Source: Planctomycetaceae bacterium (GTDB lineage: Bacteria; Planctomycetota; Planctomycetia; Planctomycetales; Planctomycetaceae). From it: a DNA stretch of 37,695 bases. The stretch is taken from the NCBI GenBank assembly GCA_020426345.1, contig JAGQQE010000014.1, forward strand, positions 1-37,695. Direction: 5' to 3'. Position 1 is the stretch's first letter. Every line of letters starts with the position of its first letter. The translations under genes and the position numbers were made by a program. The notes beneath the pieces are model-generated. The model searched no databases. It was given only the letters and a program-made list of their open reading frames with translations, and was not told where the DNA came from. This document shows positions 8,683 through 16,675 of this stretch, in pieces.

Positions 8683-10041
8683 TCATTTCCCCCATTGTCC
8701 GTAAGGAACGGGGCTCATGAATGCGTGATTTTCCAGCGGTGCGGCCCGACCCAATTCGCTGATCGTTGGAGTCAGGAATAAGAATAATACGTACAGAGCA
8801 AGAAGGGGAAAGGCTAACAGTCGTGCGATCCATCGAAAACCAAACCCGGCAGATTGTTCGCGTGATTGACTTCGATGAAAAGCCTTTGCAATGAGAATTC
8901 GTGACGGATAAATCGCAACAATAAAGACCGGAGTCAGCACAAGGAAGGCATCGGAGGGTAAGAGTCGAATCTTGGCAAGGTACAAAGGCAATGTCATTGC
9001 GTATAACACAACCGACGCAAATAACCATGCCACCGGAGAATTCCTGATCATGCTGCGTGCAATTCGCAGGCGGAAAATATCCATGAATCGGCCGCTGACG
9101 GCCTGCTGTACCTGCAGGGCCGGCAGCCACCCGGCAACCAGGACCAATAGTAACCCACCAAGGAATGAAAGCACGGCGAACCCGGGAGCAACTCGCCCTG
9201 GTGCCGAGTAGGCGACTAAGAGCGATGTCGGAATTGCCAGCCAGAGGAAAGCCCCCAACACGGCTTTCAGTCCCAGCATGAAGTGGTACGCCGGACGCAG
9301 AATTCCCCAAACCTCAACAATCCAGTGCTGTCGTTCACTGGCGAATGTGCGATCGACCAGTGCCTTTCCAATTCGCCGCACATTTCGAATCGGGCGAAGA
9401 AAACATCCAACGGTCCCTCCGTTCATAATTGCAAGAATCAGATGCATCGCAGTCACCGTCTTCAGGATGGTCAGACCCAGAAGCAATCCATCACTCGAAA
9501 CATCCGTGCCACCACGAACAATTAACGCAGCGTTGCACATCGTCGACAGTAACCGTACAGGAATCAGAAACAACAGTGTAAAGATCGCGACAACGCCAAG
9601 GCGGGGTGCCAGCTTCATCAAAGGGAAGCCATCTCGTAATCTTCCGGACAGTGCAACTCGTCGCTGCCCATCAAGCATGTAACCAAGCGTCAGAAGATTC
9701 AGCCCCGGGATGGCGGCGAACACGGCAAGAATAAGAATCAGACATATCGCGCCGAAGCTGATGTGGACAAGCCACCACAGACTTCTGAAAGGCTTTCGAA
9801 TACCGGGGAATGGACCGGGACCAGGCTCGGAAGTTCTCACCTGATCAGACACGGGCCGTGTTACCGGCAATTTCAGGAGATCAGGACCAGGCGGCTCAAG
9901 AATGCTCACTGTTGCAATCCGATCCCGATTTTCTCCCCCCGAATTCGCAGGCGTATTCGAGAAGATTTCGGCAGATGTTTGAAAGACGGAGTGGAGAACC
10001 GCATTTATGCCAGTCATCCGCACATGGAATCTGGTTGTCAT
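8683..10041 (-). CDS. Polytopic membrane protein of unknown function
   Basis: The 452-aa protein has a soluble, Pro-rich N-terminal ~85 residues followed by about eight hydrophobic segments. The first two are LVHISFGAICLILILAVF and VVAIFTLLFLIPVRLLS. Later ones include FLWLAIPTSLLVAYS, FAVLSFLGGLLLVLVAGWL and LLALYVLFLFLTPTISELG. I do not recognise a named family; proteins of this kind, similar in layout to DUF4013-type membrane proteins, accompany BatA/VWA genes in planctomycetes. It is the first gene of the four-gene minus-strand cluster and ends 68 nt before the BatA gene. The ATG at 10041 lacks a good ribosome site, and an in-frame ATG at 10017 is possible. It may help assemble or anchor the VWA proteins, but that is inference from position only. 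Confidence 0.7.
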   Translation of the reverse strand: MTTRFHVRMTGINAVLHSVFQTSAEIFSNTPANSGGENRDRIATVSILEPPGPDLLKLPVTRPVSDQVRTSEPGPGPFPGIRKPFRSLWWLVHISFGAICLILILAVFAAIPGLNLLTLGYMLDGQRRVALSGRLRDGFPLMKLAPRLGVVAIFTLLFLIPVRLLSTMCNAALIVRGGTDVSSDGLLLGLTILKTVTAMHLILAIMNGGTVGCFLRPIRNVRRIGKALVDRTFASERQHWIVEVWGILRPAYHFMLGLKAVLGAFLWLAIPTSLLVAYSAPGRVAPGFAVLSFLGGLLLVLVAGWLPALQVQQAVSGRFMDIFRLRIARSMIRNSPVAWLFASVVLYAMTLPLYLAKIRLLPSDAFLVLTPVFIVAIYPSRILIAKAFHRSQSREQSAGFGFRWIARLLAFPLLALYVLFLFLTPTISELGRAAPLENHAFMSPVPYGQWGK

Positions 10042-10567
10042 CGTATCAGGTCCATCCGTAAGCAGCCCGTTGAAAAGAAACCCGACGCGTCAGCGAGGGA
10101 ATGCCGACCCTGAAAGGCCTGTGAAAATCGTCCTCGTCAACGCATTGGGTTGCACTTTGTTTCGTTTTCAACGGCCAATAAGCCTGCTTAACTGTCCGTT
10201 GAAAAACCGGGAAAGGCACGCAGGACGACTGGAAACCGTCGTGTTTTAAGGTCTCCTGAGCGAGCCAGTCCCGTTTTTCAACACAACGGCCAGTAAGCTT
10301 TCCGAACATTCTGCACGTGGTCGTAATACAAAGACGGTCATGAGTCGGCATCCATCGTTTTCCTGAGAGTGTAATACGTCGAATGCACAAAATTATTCGG
10401 CAGGAAGATTTTTCAGGATCGCACGCCAATCATTCTGAACGAAATACGAACAGCCATAACGCCAAAAGTTATACTCTGTTGTCATTCTGAGAAACGCACG
10501 TTCATGACTCGAAGTTGGTAGTGGCATCACCCGGTGTGGCCTGTGGATCGGGAACTGGAGAAAACGG
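10042..10567. other. 526-bp gene-free divergent intergenic region
   Basis: No convincing gene is seen. The left part (10063-10300) holds repeat-like sequence described separately. The right part (~10300-10567) is unique-looking and should contain the promoter of the DUF1549 gene. A TATACT at 10470-10475 could be a -10 element, but only a weak CGAACA-like -35 precedes it. Confidence 0.6.
10066..10298. repeat. Inverted-repeat element with planctomycete-type dispersed repeat motifs
   Basis: The core is a ~94-bp unit whose left end, CCGTTGAAAAACCGGG (10196-10211), is an imperfect inverted copy of its right end, CCCGTTTTTCAACACAACGG (10270-10289). A third partial copy of the motif, CCCGTTGAAAAG, lies at 10066-10077, directly followed by ACCCGACGCGTCAGCGAGGG. 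Two direct copies of AACGGCCA[A/G]TAAGC occur at 10170-10183 and 10285-10298. No transposase is present. From memory, similar GTTGAAAAACGGG and GCGTCAGCGAGGG strings recur between genes of planctomycetes, so this is probably a small dispersed, non-autonomous element or REP-like unit. Confidence 0.6.
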
Positions 10568-12334
10568 ATGAGGGGTCTTGTCGCTGTCGTTTCTGTCGGT
10601 ATCTGCTCGGCCGTCATCTGGCTCGTGAATTCCGCCGGGCGTATTGAACTGCACACGAATCAGATCCCTGTGCAGATCAATCAACATTCGCAGGAATTAT
10701 CATCCTCCGCAGATCGGTTGAATGCATGGCTCAGGCGGCGCTGGCAGGCTGAACAACTGGCGTTGCCTCAGCCAGCCAGTGATCTCACCATTCTTCGGCG
10801 ATTGTCCCTGGCCCTGCACGGCACCATTCCTTCGCTGGAAGAGATCCGCGCTTTCGAAAGCGACGATCAACCTCAGCGGATGGAACGCTGGGTCGACAAA
10901 CTGCTGCGAGACAATCGATACGCAAACTACTTCAGCGAAAGACTGGCCAGAAGTCTGGTGGGAGTCGAGGGTGGGCCATTCATAGTCTTTCGCCGCGATC
11001 AGCTGACCGACTGGCTGGGCAGGCATCTTCAGGCCGACACACCATGGCCCGATTTATCCCGACAGATGATTGCTGCCGAAGGACTATGGACTGATCGCCC
11101 GCAGACAAACTTTATCACGGTTGCCCGAATTGAAGACGAAGGCCTGGATGTCAACAAGCTCGCAGGACGAACCGTACGTACGTTCCTTGGACAGCGAATC
11201 GACTGCGCCCAGTGTCACGACCATCCATTCGACGAACGCTGGTCACAAAGTGACTTTGAAGGGTTGGCGGCATGGTTCGCCAGCGCGCGATTGACGCTGG
11301 GTGGAGTGACGGATTCGCCACCGGCAGACAGTGAACCGCTGGTCTATCGAATTCCTGAACCCGGACAGCCAGAAGAAGAAGGCCGAATTGTTGAGCCCGT
11401 GGTGCCGTTTCACGAGGAATGGCTTCCGGATGAAGGATCGCCAAGAGAACGGCTTGCCGCGTGGGTTACAGATCCCGGAAACCGGCGATTCGAACGTGCC
11501 ATTGCGAATCGGATCTGGGGATTGATGTTTGGAAAGCCCTGGCATGATCCCGTAGATGACTTGCCACATCCGTCAGATGAACATGCAGACGGCTCGGCCA
11601 TTGATGCGGATCTTCTGGATGTCCTGGGGCAGGAGTTCCGAAAGAATGGGGGTACAATCGGGAACCTCATCCGTATCATCGCGTTGTCGGATGCATTTCG
11701 CGCCTCATCGGCAAGCAATGCAGATTCGCCAGCGGCTTACGACCACGAAGTTGAACAATGGGCCGTCTTCCCACTGATCCGACTACGGCCAGAACAGGTC
11801 ATTGGCTCACTGTTTCAGGCAAATAGCGTGAGTACAGTGGACCAGAATTCGCACGTCTTCATTCGACTGATCCGTTTCGCCAATGAGAACGACTTTATCA
11901 AGGAATATGGCGACCTGGGAGATGACGAACTGCTCCAGCAGGTCGGGACAATTCCGCAGTCTCTGCTCAGAATGAATGGGCGATTCACGCGTGAATTTAC
12001 AAAGGCTGACGGATTCAGCTCCGCTGCACAGGTCATTCGATTTTCGAAGGATGACCAGGCGATCATTGAGAACTGTTTTCTGACTTGCCTGACACGACGT
12101 CCCACGGAAGAGGAAGCAGCCTACTTCGTCGAAAAATCCGGACTGAATCTTGCGGAGTTACCTGAATCCGCGGCCCGGGATTCAAATGACAAGGATAATC
12201 GGCAGGACGAGCCAGCCGACCAAGAGTCAATCGACAGGCAGGATGAAAGCCAACGGACGCAGCAACGCCACGAAACCATTGGTGATCTGTTCTGGATACT
12301 GTTCAACAGCCCTGAGTTTTCATGGAATCACTAA
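10568..12334 (+). CDS. DUF1549/DUF1553 domain protein
   Basis: The 588-aa protein starts with an N-terminal hydrophobic helix (VAVVSVGICSAVIWLV). The DUF1549 region follows (LNAWLRRRWQ, LRRLSLALHGTIPSLEEI, VDKLLRDNRYANYFSERLA). It ends with the family hallmark TFLGQRIDCAQCHDHPFDERW, containing C213, C216 and H217. The DUF1553 region begins near SPRERLAAWVTDPGNRRFERAIANRIW and continues to the C-terminus. A very charged Asn/Asp/Gln linker interrupts it near residues 545-570. Unlike many homologues it lacks an N-terminal PSCyt1 cytochrome domain, so CxxCH may or may not carry heme. The role is unknown; such genes are abundant in planctomycetes next to DUF1501 genes, as here. GGAG at 10557-10560 sits 7 nt before the ATG. 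Confidence 0.92.
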   Translation: MRGLVAVVSVGICSAVIWLVNSAGRIELHTNQIPVQINQHSQELSSSADRLNAWLRRRWQAEQLALPQPASDLTILRRLSLALHGTIPSLEEIRAFESDDQPQRMERWVDKLLRDNRYANYFSERLARSLVGVEGGPFIVFRRDQLTDWLGRHLQADTPWPDLSRQMIAAEGLWTDRPQTNFITVARIEDEGLDVNKLAGRTVRTFLGQRIDCAQCHDHPFDERWSQSDFEGLAAWFASARLTLGGVTDSPPADSEPLVYRIPEPGQPEEEGRIVEPVVPFHEEWLPDEGSPRERLAAWVTDPGNRRFERAIANRIWGLMFGKPWHDPVDDLPHPSDEHADGSAIDADLLDVLGQEFRKNGGTIGNLIRIIALSDAFRASSASNADSPAAYDHEVEQWAVFPLIRLRPEQVIGSLFQANSVSTVDQNSHVFIRLIRFANENDFIKEYGDLGDDELLQQVGTIPQSLLRMNGRFTREFTKADGFSSAAQVIRFSKDDQAIIENCFLTCLTRRPTEEEAAYFVEKSGLNLAELPESAARDSNDKDNRQDEPADQESIDRQDESQRTQQRHETIGDLFWILFNSPEFSWNH

Positions 12335-12369
12335 TCCGCTTCCTGCGGATCACTGCAACATATCTCCAG

Positions 12370-13638
12370 ATGAAAGCGCCGAAAATGATTACCCGTCGCA
12401 ACCTGCTTTCGATGCTCGCCGGCATGGGTCTCAGCCTCAGACTGCCAGCGATGTCCGCGCGTGCTGCGGCCGCTCGCCGCACGGAGCGACCTAAATCCAT
12501 CATTACACTCTGGATGGGCGGCGGCATGAGCCAGCTGGAAACATGGGATCCGCACCCTGGCACAAAAAGCGGGGGCGAGGTAACTGCAATCAGCACAACA
12601 GCGAAGGACATTCTGATTAGCAACCTCCTTCCCCGGGTGGCCGAACAGATGCACCTTGCGACGTTGATTCGATCGCTGACCAGCAAAGAAGGAGACCACG
12701 AACGAGGTACGAAGTTCGTCAAGACGGGTTACCGCCCGGAACCAACGCTCAAGTATCCCTCACTTGGTGCAATCGCTGCCCTCGAACTGCAGGACCCCTC
12801 CATTGAAATCCCGCAGCACATCGCCCTTTGTGCCGACCAGCCGTTTTCTCACGGGGGCTATCTGGGGAATCAATGGGATGCTTTTCGAGTTTTCAATCCG
12901 GGGCAGGGGATCAACAACCTGGAGAACCTGGTGTCGAACGAACGGAGTGCCAAAAGGATGAAAGGGCTGGAGGTCGTCAGTCAATCCTTCGGAAACAAAC
13001 ATCGGTTTGGCCTGCCCGGCACGCTACACCAGGAGACCATGGAAAAGGCCCTGACCATGATGTCTTCGGAACAATTAAAGGCATTCCGACTGGATGAAGA
13101 ATCGGAAAGCGTCAAGGCTTCATACGGCGACACACGATTTGGTCGAGGGTGCCTTGTCGCACGCAGACTGGTGGAAGTAGGGGTCCGTGCCGTCGAAGTC
13201 ACTCTTTCGGGATTCGATACTCATGCATCGAATCACGAAGGTCATGTCACGCAATGTGAAATACTCGACCCGGCACTAGCCACTCTTTTAAGAGAACTCT
13301 CGGATCGAGATTTACTGGAGTCAACAATCGTCCTCTGCATCAGTGAATTCGGCCGGACGCCTTCGATCAATCCGGCAGGCGGACGAGATCACTGGCCAAA
13401 CTGGTTTTCGTGTCTGGTCGCCGGTGGTGGATTTCGTCAGGGCGCACTGGTTGGTTCAACCCCGGCAGAGATTCCGACCTCAAAAGACGCATCTCCGACA
13501 GAAGCGATCACGATTCCCACTCTCTATTCGACGATCATGCGCGTCATGGGGATCGATTTTTCAAAAGAAGTTCTGACTCCCATAGGCCGGCCCATCAGAT
13601 TCTCAGATGCTGAACCGGCCGACTGGTTGTTGTCATGA
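12370..13638 (+). CDS. DUF1501 domain protein with Tat-type signal
   Basis: The 422-aa protein begins with a twin-arginine-type signal (MITRRNLLSMLAGMGLSLRLP) and an Ala-rich cleavage region. The DUF1501 body shows the normal family landmarks: ITLWMGGGMSQLETWDPHPG, SLTSKEGDHERGT, YPSLGAIAALEL, VEVTLSGFDTHASNHEGH, LCISEFGRTPSINPAGGRDHWP and LVAGGGFRQGALVG. The family resembles alkaline-phosphatase/sulfatase-fold proteins and is exported; its substrate is unknown. The reading frame is open from 12322, overlapping the upstream DUF1553 stop by 13 nt. ATG 12370 or 12385 gives a more typical Tat leader; none has a clear Shine-Dalgarno, so translational coupling is likely. It always seems to work with the DUF1549/DUF1553 partner. 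Confidence 0.92.
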   Translation: MKAPKMITRRNLLSMLAGMGLSLRLPAMSARAAAARRTERPKSIITLWMGGGMSQLETWDPHPGTKSGGEVTAISTTAKDILISNLLPRVAEQMHLATLIRSLTSKEGDHERGTKFVKTGYRPEPTLKYPSLGAIAALELQDPSIEIPQHIALCADQPFSHGGYLGNQWDAFRVFNPGQGINNLENLVSNERSAKRMKGLEVVSQSFGNKHRFGLPGTLHQETMEKALTMMSSEQLKAFRLDEESESVKASYGDTRFGRGCLVARRLVEVGVRAVEVTLSGFDTHASNHEGHVTQCEILDPALATLLRELSDRDLLESTIVLCISEFGRTPSINPAGGRDHWPNWFSCLVAGGGFRQGALVGSTPAEIPTSKDASPTEAITIPTLYSTIMRVMGIDFSKEVLTPIGRPIRFSDAEPADWLLS

Positions 13639-13680
13639 ATTGCTCACAGAATCGATTTGCCGGGCCGCCACAAGCCCTCT

Positions 13681-14562
13681 ATGATCCGCCGCATGATTAC
13701 AGCAAAGCGACTCGAATTTGAATCCAGCGTCGTCGTCATAGGTGTTGGCCTGATTGGCGGTTCAATTGCCGCCGCTATTCGGCAGCGATTCCCGACTTGC
13801 AGGATCATGGGTATTGGACGAAGTCGTGATCGATTAGTCGCAGCTCAGGCGGCTGGGCTGATTGATCATTTTGATGTCCGTATCGCCGCCGAATCATTTC
13901 CGTCCGGCAGCCTGTCAGTGGTTTGTTTACCGGTAGACCGTATCGCTGCTTCGGTACGAGAGATTCTGTGTCTTGCTGACGACCAGTCAGTGGTCACCGA
14001 TGCCGGGAGTGTCAAACAGCTGATCTATGATCAGTTGCATGAAGTCCCCGCAGCATCCGACAGATTCGTAGGATCGCATCCAATTGCCGGCGCAGAACAA
14101 TCGGGTTTTGAGCATGCCCAGCCCAACTTATTCGACGATCGCATGTGCGTTGTGACTCCGGAATCAGGCCCCGATAAGGTCGTCGAACGAGTCTGTCGGT
14201 TCTGGAGAATGCTCGGTTGTAACGTGGCGAAAATGTCCGCAACCGTACACGATCAGATACTGGCACACACCAGTCATCTGCCGCATTTGCTGGCGGCAGT
14301 CAGCGCTTCGGCGGTGACAGCCGAAGAACTGAAATACACGGGGACTGGCTTCAGGGACACGACAAGAGTTGCTGCAGGATCATCTGAACTCTGGACAACC
14401 ATACTTCTCGGAAATCGCGGCAGCGTTCTGGACTCGATCAGAACAGCATCGAAAATCCTGATTGAATTTGAAAATGCCATCGAAAAGAACGATTCGGATG
14501 CGCTGCGCACGTTGCTGTCAGACGCAGCAAAGCTCCGTCAGATGCTGCATGAGACAAAATAA
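13681..14562 (+). CDS. tyrA: Prephenate dehydrogenase (tyrosine biosynthesis)
   Basis: The ~293-aa protein opens with the NAD-binding motif VVVIGVGLIGGSIAAAIRQR. It has the family signature VGSHPIAGAEQSGFEHAQ, in which the SHP-AG segment lines the active site, followed by LFDDRMCVVTP. A HTSHLPHLLAAVSA helix carries the catalytic/prephenate-binding histidines of the C-terminal dimerisation domain. The enzyme oxidatively decarboxylates prephenate to 4-hydroxyphenylpyruvate, or arogenate to tyrosine in some members. No ACT or chorismate mutase domain is attached, so it is the short monofunctional form. The start is uncertain: ATG 13681, ATG 13693 or TTG 13657, none with a good ribosome site. It follows the DUF1501 gene by 42 nt and may be co-transcribed, though a functional link is not expected. 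Confidence 0.9.
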   Translation: MIRRMITAKRLEFESSVVVIGVGLIGGSIAAAIRQRFPTCRIMGIGRSRDRLVAAQAAGLIDHFDVRIAAESFPSGSLSVVCLPVDRIAASVREILCLADDQSVVTDAGSVKQLIYDQLHEVPAASDRFVGSHPIAGAEQSGFEHAQPNLFDDRMCVVTPESGPDKVVERVCRFWRMLGCNVAKMSATVHDQILAHTSHLPHLLAAVSASAVTAEELKYTGTGFRDTTRVAAGSSELWTTILLGNRGSVLDSIRTASKILIEFENAIEKNDSDALRTLLSDAAKLRQMLHETK

Positions 14563-14565
14563 TGA

Positions 14566-14976
14566 TCAGAGTTCGCGGATTTCGAATCGATCAAGTCCGA
14601 AGGAATGAAGCAACTCAATCAGCCGCGAAACACGCTGGTCGACGCAACGGCCTTTCTGGACAGCTTCAGCAATAATGCCGGCAGTCAACGTCGCGACTTG
14701 ACAAACACTCATTGGCAGTTCGTAGGGCTGCAGATCCGCAAAGAACTCGTCTTCGCTGCAGACTTCACCAAATTTATCGCCGCGGTAGAGGAATTCCACC
14801 CCATAGAGGTCGTTACTCCACTGATATGCAAAGGGTCCGAACTGGCGTCCCCGGAATGTGACCCAGAACTGATCGTCATTCAGCAAAATCTGATTGTCAG
14901 GTGAAACAGCCACAAGAACGCATCTCGTGTTAACGATTGAGAGAAAAGCACCAGCACAAAAATCTGAAAGTGCCAT
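14566..14976 (-). CDS. Hypothetical protein, 136 aa
   Basis: The reading frame is tail-to-tail with tyrA, the stop codons separated by 3 nt, and it has ordinary amino-acid composition. Recognisable features are a beta-rich N-terminal half (ILLNDDQFWVTFRGRQFGPFAYQWSN, quoted in part: FWVTFRGRQFGPFAYQ), an acidic YGVEFLYRGDKFGE segment and a helical C-terminus (LTAGIIAEAVQKG, RLIELLHSFGLDRFEIREL). There are no membrane segments or signal peptide. I do not recognise a named family. The ATG at 14976 lacks a clear ribosome site, and an internal GTG near 14909 could be the true start. It is likely real given the neat convergent spacing and the lack of a better gene in the opposite strand. Confidence 0.6.
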   Translation of the reverse strand: MALSDFCAGAFLSIVNTRCVLVAVSPDNQILLNDDQFWVTFRGRQFGPFAYQWSNDLYGVEFLYRGDKFGEVCSEDEFFADLQPYELPMSVCQVATLTAGIIAEAVQKGRCVDQRVSRLIELLHSFGLDRFEIREL

Positions 14977-15076
14977 CGGGACACTTCAGTAGGATGACTT
15001 CAAATCCGAAAACAGGACAGACTATTTCTCGAAGTCGCAATGGCAGGTTTTCTGCCGCTCGATCTAAACCGCGGGG

Positions 15077-15106
15077 TTGACAAGAGATTCATTGTCTGAT
15101 TATCAA
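15077..15106 (+). promoter_or_regulatory. Candidate sigma-70-type promoter of the acidic-protein gene
   Basis: A perfect TTGACA (15077-15082) is followed after 18 bp by TATCAA (15101-15106), 4/6 to the -10 consensus. It would give a ~60-nt leader to the ATG at 15175. Confidence 0.45.
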
Positions 15107-15174
15107 ACGCGTCGCTAGACGTTCCAGGTTACCCAAACCATTAAAGATGCAGGACTTACGCGAGGTTGCACGTC

Positions 15175-15483
15175 ATGGTAATGACACTTGAAACTGCCGA
15201 AACGCTGTCTGACGAGGCATTCGCGTCGGCCGACATGATGATTTCGACTCTGGAAAAAGTAATCAGTCCCGTCATGAAAGACGACGACGATGACTTCGAT
15301 GCCGACTTCGAAGAAGACGAAGTGGATGACGAGGAGGAAGATGAAGACTTCGACGACGATGTCGACGACGATTTTGATGACTTCGAAGACGATGATGAAG
15401 ATGATTTCGACGACGATGACGACGATGATTTCGACGACGATGACGACATCGACGGCTTCGAAGATGATGATGACGATTTCTAA
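15175..15483 (+). CDS. Small protein with an extremely acidic Asp/Glu-Phe C-terminal tail
   Basis: The 102-aa protein has a ~34-residue ordinary N-terminus (TLETAETLSDEAFASADMMI, then STLEKVISPVMK) followed by ~67 residues made nearly entirely of Asp and Glu. Single Phe residues are spaced every few positions, as in DDDDDFDADFEEDEVDDEEE. An exact 24-bp tandem duplication (15400-15423 and 15424-15447) encodes DDFDDDDD twice, showing growth by slippage. ATG 15175 is chosen because GAGG (15162-15165) lies 9 nt upstream; a TTG at 15166 is too close. A terminator lies ~150 nt downstream, so it is monocistronic. The tail should be disordered and strongly negative. Possible roles are binding of cations or basic proteins, or acting as a nucleic-acid mimic, but no function is assignable. 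Confidence 0.8.
   Translation: MVMTLETAETLSDEAFASADMMISTLEKVISPVMKDDDDDFDADFEEDEVDDEEEDEDFDDDVDDDFDDFEDDDEDDFDDDDDDDFDDDDDIDGFEDDDDDF
15400..15447. repeat. Exact 24-bp tandem duplication inside the acidic gene
   Basis: Two adjacent identical 24-bp units (15400-15423, 15424-15447) each begin GATGATTTCGACGACGATG and are in frame, encoding eight residues each. The surrounding GAC/GAT array is a diverged version of the same pattern. Confidence 0.85.
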
Positions 15484-15633
15484 AACTTCGCCGCGAAGAC
15501 TCAGGGGTACTGCGGCGTGACCACGCGCAGTGTCCCGGGTATCGCAGTGGTCCTGCAGCGCTCACGCGACAGCTTTCAGGTGCCGTTGGGTGTCAGGTTT
15601 GCCCCGTTGCTGAAGAATCGATGACAGACGGAC

Positions 15634-15667
15634 AAGGCGTGCTTCGCCATGCGGGGCACGCCTTTTT
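15634..15667 (+). terminator. Rho-independent terminator
   Basis: A 9-bp perfect stem, AAGGCGTGC (15634-15642) with GCACGCCTT (15656-15664), has a 13-nt loop and runs into TTTTT (15663-15667). It lies ~150 nt after the acidic gene and just before the purine nucleoside phosphorylase gene. It rules out the upstream ATG at 15649 as the start of the latter. Confidence 0.75.
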
Positions 15668-15705
15668 CATGCTCGATCGCTAACGCTTGCCTACGGAACA
15701 ATGAA

Positions 15706-16545
15706 ATGCTCGAACTGTTTGAACAGATTGAATCATCCCGGAAATGGATTCAGGAACGCTGGCCGCATAGTGCAAAGGCCGGACTAATACTCGGAACCGG
15801 CCTTGGCGATCTGGCCCGAAAAATCGAGGTCGAGGCCACGCTTCCCTACGAGGACATTCCACACTTTCCAAAATCAACCGCTCCAACTCACGCAGGACAG
15901 CTTATCTGTGGCAGGTTGGAAGGAATTCCTTTAGTCGTCATGGAAGGAAGAATTCACTACTACGAGGGCTACTCACTGCAACAGGTGACATTTCCTGTTC
16001 GCGTCATGAAGGCAATGGGGGCAGATACGCTCGTTGTCACGAATGCTGTTGGAGGCATGAACCCGCAGTATGAACTGGCTGACATCGTAATTCTGGAAGA
16101 CCACATCAATCTGATCCCGGATAATCCACTGCGTGGAATTAACGATGATCGACTTGGTTGTCGCTTTCCGGACATGAGCCAGCCATATCACAAAGGAATT
16201 GTTCAGGCCGCAAAACGAATCGCCCTTCAACTCGCAATCCCGGCCCACTCAGGCGTTCTGGTCGCCGTGCCGGGGCCCAATCTTGAAACCAGGGCCGAAT
16301 ACCGCATGCTCAGAGCAATCGGGGCTGATGTGGTCGGTATGTCGACAGTGCCCGAAGTTATCGTTGCAGCCCATGCTTCAATGCGAGCCGTCGCTTTTTC
16401 GATCGTAACAGATATGTGCCTTCCGGACGCTCTGGAACCAGCCGACATCAGCAAGATTATTGCCGTTGCAGGTGAAGGAGGAGAGCGACTCGAGAAACTG
16501 CTTCTTCAGCTGTTCCGGTCAGATGAGTTCAAAGCTTCAACTTAA
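15706..16545 (+). CDS. Purine-nucleoside phosphorylase, trimeric (hPNP-like) class
   Basis: The enzyme cleaves purine nucleosides with phosphate to the base and (deoxy)ribose-1-phosphate in salvage. The 279-aa sequence carries [15 protein letters not shown] (phosphate loop), [37 protein letters not shown], and the C-terminal block [20 protein letters not shown] / [16 protein letters not shown]. Compared with human PNP, the base-binding glutamate is kept (E194, LETRAE). The residue equivalent to human Asn243 is Asp here (D236 in [10 protein letters not shown]), a change known to allow 6-aminopurines. ATG 15706 is chosen because an upstream start would lie inside the preceding terminator. The gene stands alone. 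The precise substrate range is unsettled; homologues labelled punA are related. Confidence 0.92.
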   Translation: MLELFEQIESSRKWIQERWPHSAKAGLILGTGLGDLARKIEVEATLPYEDIPHFPKSTAPTHAGQLICGRLEGIPLVVMEGRIHYYEGYSLQQVTFPVRVMKAMGADTLVVTNAVGGMNPQYELADIVILEDHINLIPDNPLRGINDDRLGCRFPDMSQPYHKGIVQAAKRIALQLAIPAHSGVLVAVPGPNLETRAEYRMLRAIGADVVGMSTVPEVIVAAHASMRAVAFSIVTDMCLPDALEPADISKIIAVAGEGGERLEKLLLQLFRSDEFKAST

Positions 16546-16675
16546 AACTGGCACTTTCGCCAGATGACGCTCAGAGTTGACTGACCAGCGATGGACCAGA
16601 TCACAGCATCGCCGAAGTTCTGAAAAGTCTCCACAGCAGCTGAATTTGATCAACCTCGGGCCATAACGCGAAGCG

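Noticed and set aside
10046-10429. 127-codon minus-strand open frame over the repeat region
   Set aside because: The translation comes from the inverted-repeat element; such frames in planctomycete repeats are spurious.
11206-11220. CxxCH as a c-type heme site
   Set aside because: The CAQCH motif is a fixed part of DUF1549 proteins, and heme binding there is not established, so no cytochrome is called.
15156-15449. Ser/Lys-rich open frame on the minus strand
   Set aside because: It is the antisense shadow of the acidic gene's GAC/GAT array, which reads as Ser/Lys on the other strand. There is no ribosome site.
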